Assembly: GCA_005809115.1 (NCBI GenBank)
Contig: SYLK01000618.1
Span: 1-6,104 of the forward strand
Direction of reading: 5' to 3'
Origin: Planctomyces sp.
Lineage (GTDB): Bacteria > Planctomycetota > Planctomycetia > Planctomycetales > Planctomycetaceae
DNA: 6,104 nt
This document shows positions 6,005 through 6,104 of the stretch, one piece after another (the first letter of the stretch is position 1; every line of letters starts with the position of its first letter). The translations under genes and the position numbers were made by a program. A model generated the notes under the pieces. It had not been told where the DNA came from. It worked only from the letters and a program-made list of their open reading frames with translations, and searched no databases.

Positions 6005-6104
6005 CTTGTTATTGTCCCCTCGCCCCTGTACTCGGGGGAGAGGGTTAGGGTGAGGGGGCTGTCGCGTGGTGTGTGTTTTCGGGTCCTGTACTGTATTCAA
6101 CGTC
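6005..6104 (+). repeat. Tandem hairpin repeat, copy 2 (reaches window edge)
   Basis: This is the second copy of 5848-5944, in the same orientation and offset by 157-160 bp. The hairpin core (6017-6044) is identical in the stem and loop bases; the bases after it (TTAGGGTGAGGGGGCT here, CCAGGATGAGGGGGCT there) differ at a few sites. Both copies end in CTGTATTCAACGTC. Copy 2 stops exactly at the window edge, so the array may continue outside. Confidence 0.85.

Larger units (their letters stand above)
5774..6104. other. Upstream intergenic region of the giant gene, gene-free
   Basis: This 331-bp stretch contains the ribosome binding site of the large gene, a GC palindrome, and two tandem hairpin repeats with a hairpin-bearing spacer. 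Open frames here on both strands read through the repeats and give the translation style 'PHPGPLPRVQGRG' or 'SPLYSGERARMRG', a well-known product of intergenic palindromic repeats rather than a real protein. I see no convincing -35/-10 promoter in the ~75 bp between the repeats and the gene. Confidence 0.7.

Noticed and set aside
5806..6100. Short open frames on both strands upstream of the giant gene
   Set aside because: They read through tandem intergenic hairpin repeats ('PHPGPLPRVQGRG', 'SPLYSGERARMRG'), a known source of false genes.
5848..6104. A possible CRISPR array
   Set aside because: Only two units are present, the repeats are ~100 bp with internal hairpins, the 60-bp spacer is itself palindromic, and no cas gene is visible.

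Overview
The window most likely comes from a planctomycete (Planctomycetota). The main evidence is one very large minus-strand gene. Its N-terminal prepilin-like segment and its internal motifs (a D-x-D-x-D-G loop followed by a DLN-x-HGNL segment, a GWNLDD segment, a GKINLNT segment, and a C-terminal end rich in 'NNST', 'IGGR/VGGR' and 'FVIDRTEAF' patterns) fit the large GspK/PulK-like proteins I associate with that phylum. The intergenic DNA on both sides also carries palindromic repeat families of a kind common in planctomycete genomes. The taxonomic call rests on recognition, not on a search.

Layout from left to right. Bases 1-128 hold the last 41 codons of an IS630-family transposase on the plus strand, whose 5' part lies outside the window. 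Bases 129-658 hold no convincing gene. They contain two inverted copies of a ~110-bp three-hairpin module (232-340 and 472-581), a pair of ~55-bp direct repeats outside them (139-193 and 597-650), and several short perfect palindromes. Bases 659-5773 are a single uninterrupted 1704-codon minus-strand gene that fills 84% of the window. Bases 5774-6104 are its upstream region: a ribosome binding site next to the start, a GC-rich palindrome, then two tandem copies of a ~100-bp hairpin-bearing repeat separated by a spacer with its own hairpins. The second copy runs to the window edge.

Function. The large protein is predicted to be inserted in the cytoplasmic membrane by its N-terminal helix and possibly processed by a prepilin peptidase, with over 1650 residues outside the cytoplasm. 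It looks like a greatly enlarged relative of the GspK minor pseudopilin of type II secretion and pilus-like machines. No partner genes are visible, so its machine cannot be named. The transposase fragment and the repeats have no evident functional link to it; they mark the flanks as accessory, repeat-accumulating DNA.

I do not see a convincing new multi-gene system. The observations most worth a second look are the size and composition of the GspK-like protein, the paired substitutions in the stems of the three-hairpin repeat, and the likely insertion-sequence boundary at the edge of a repeat.
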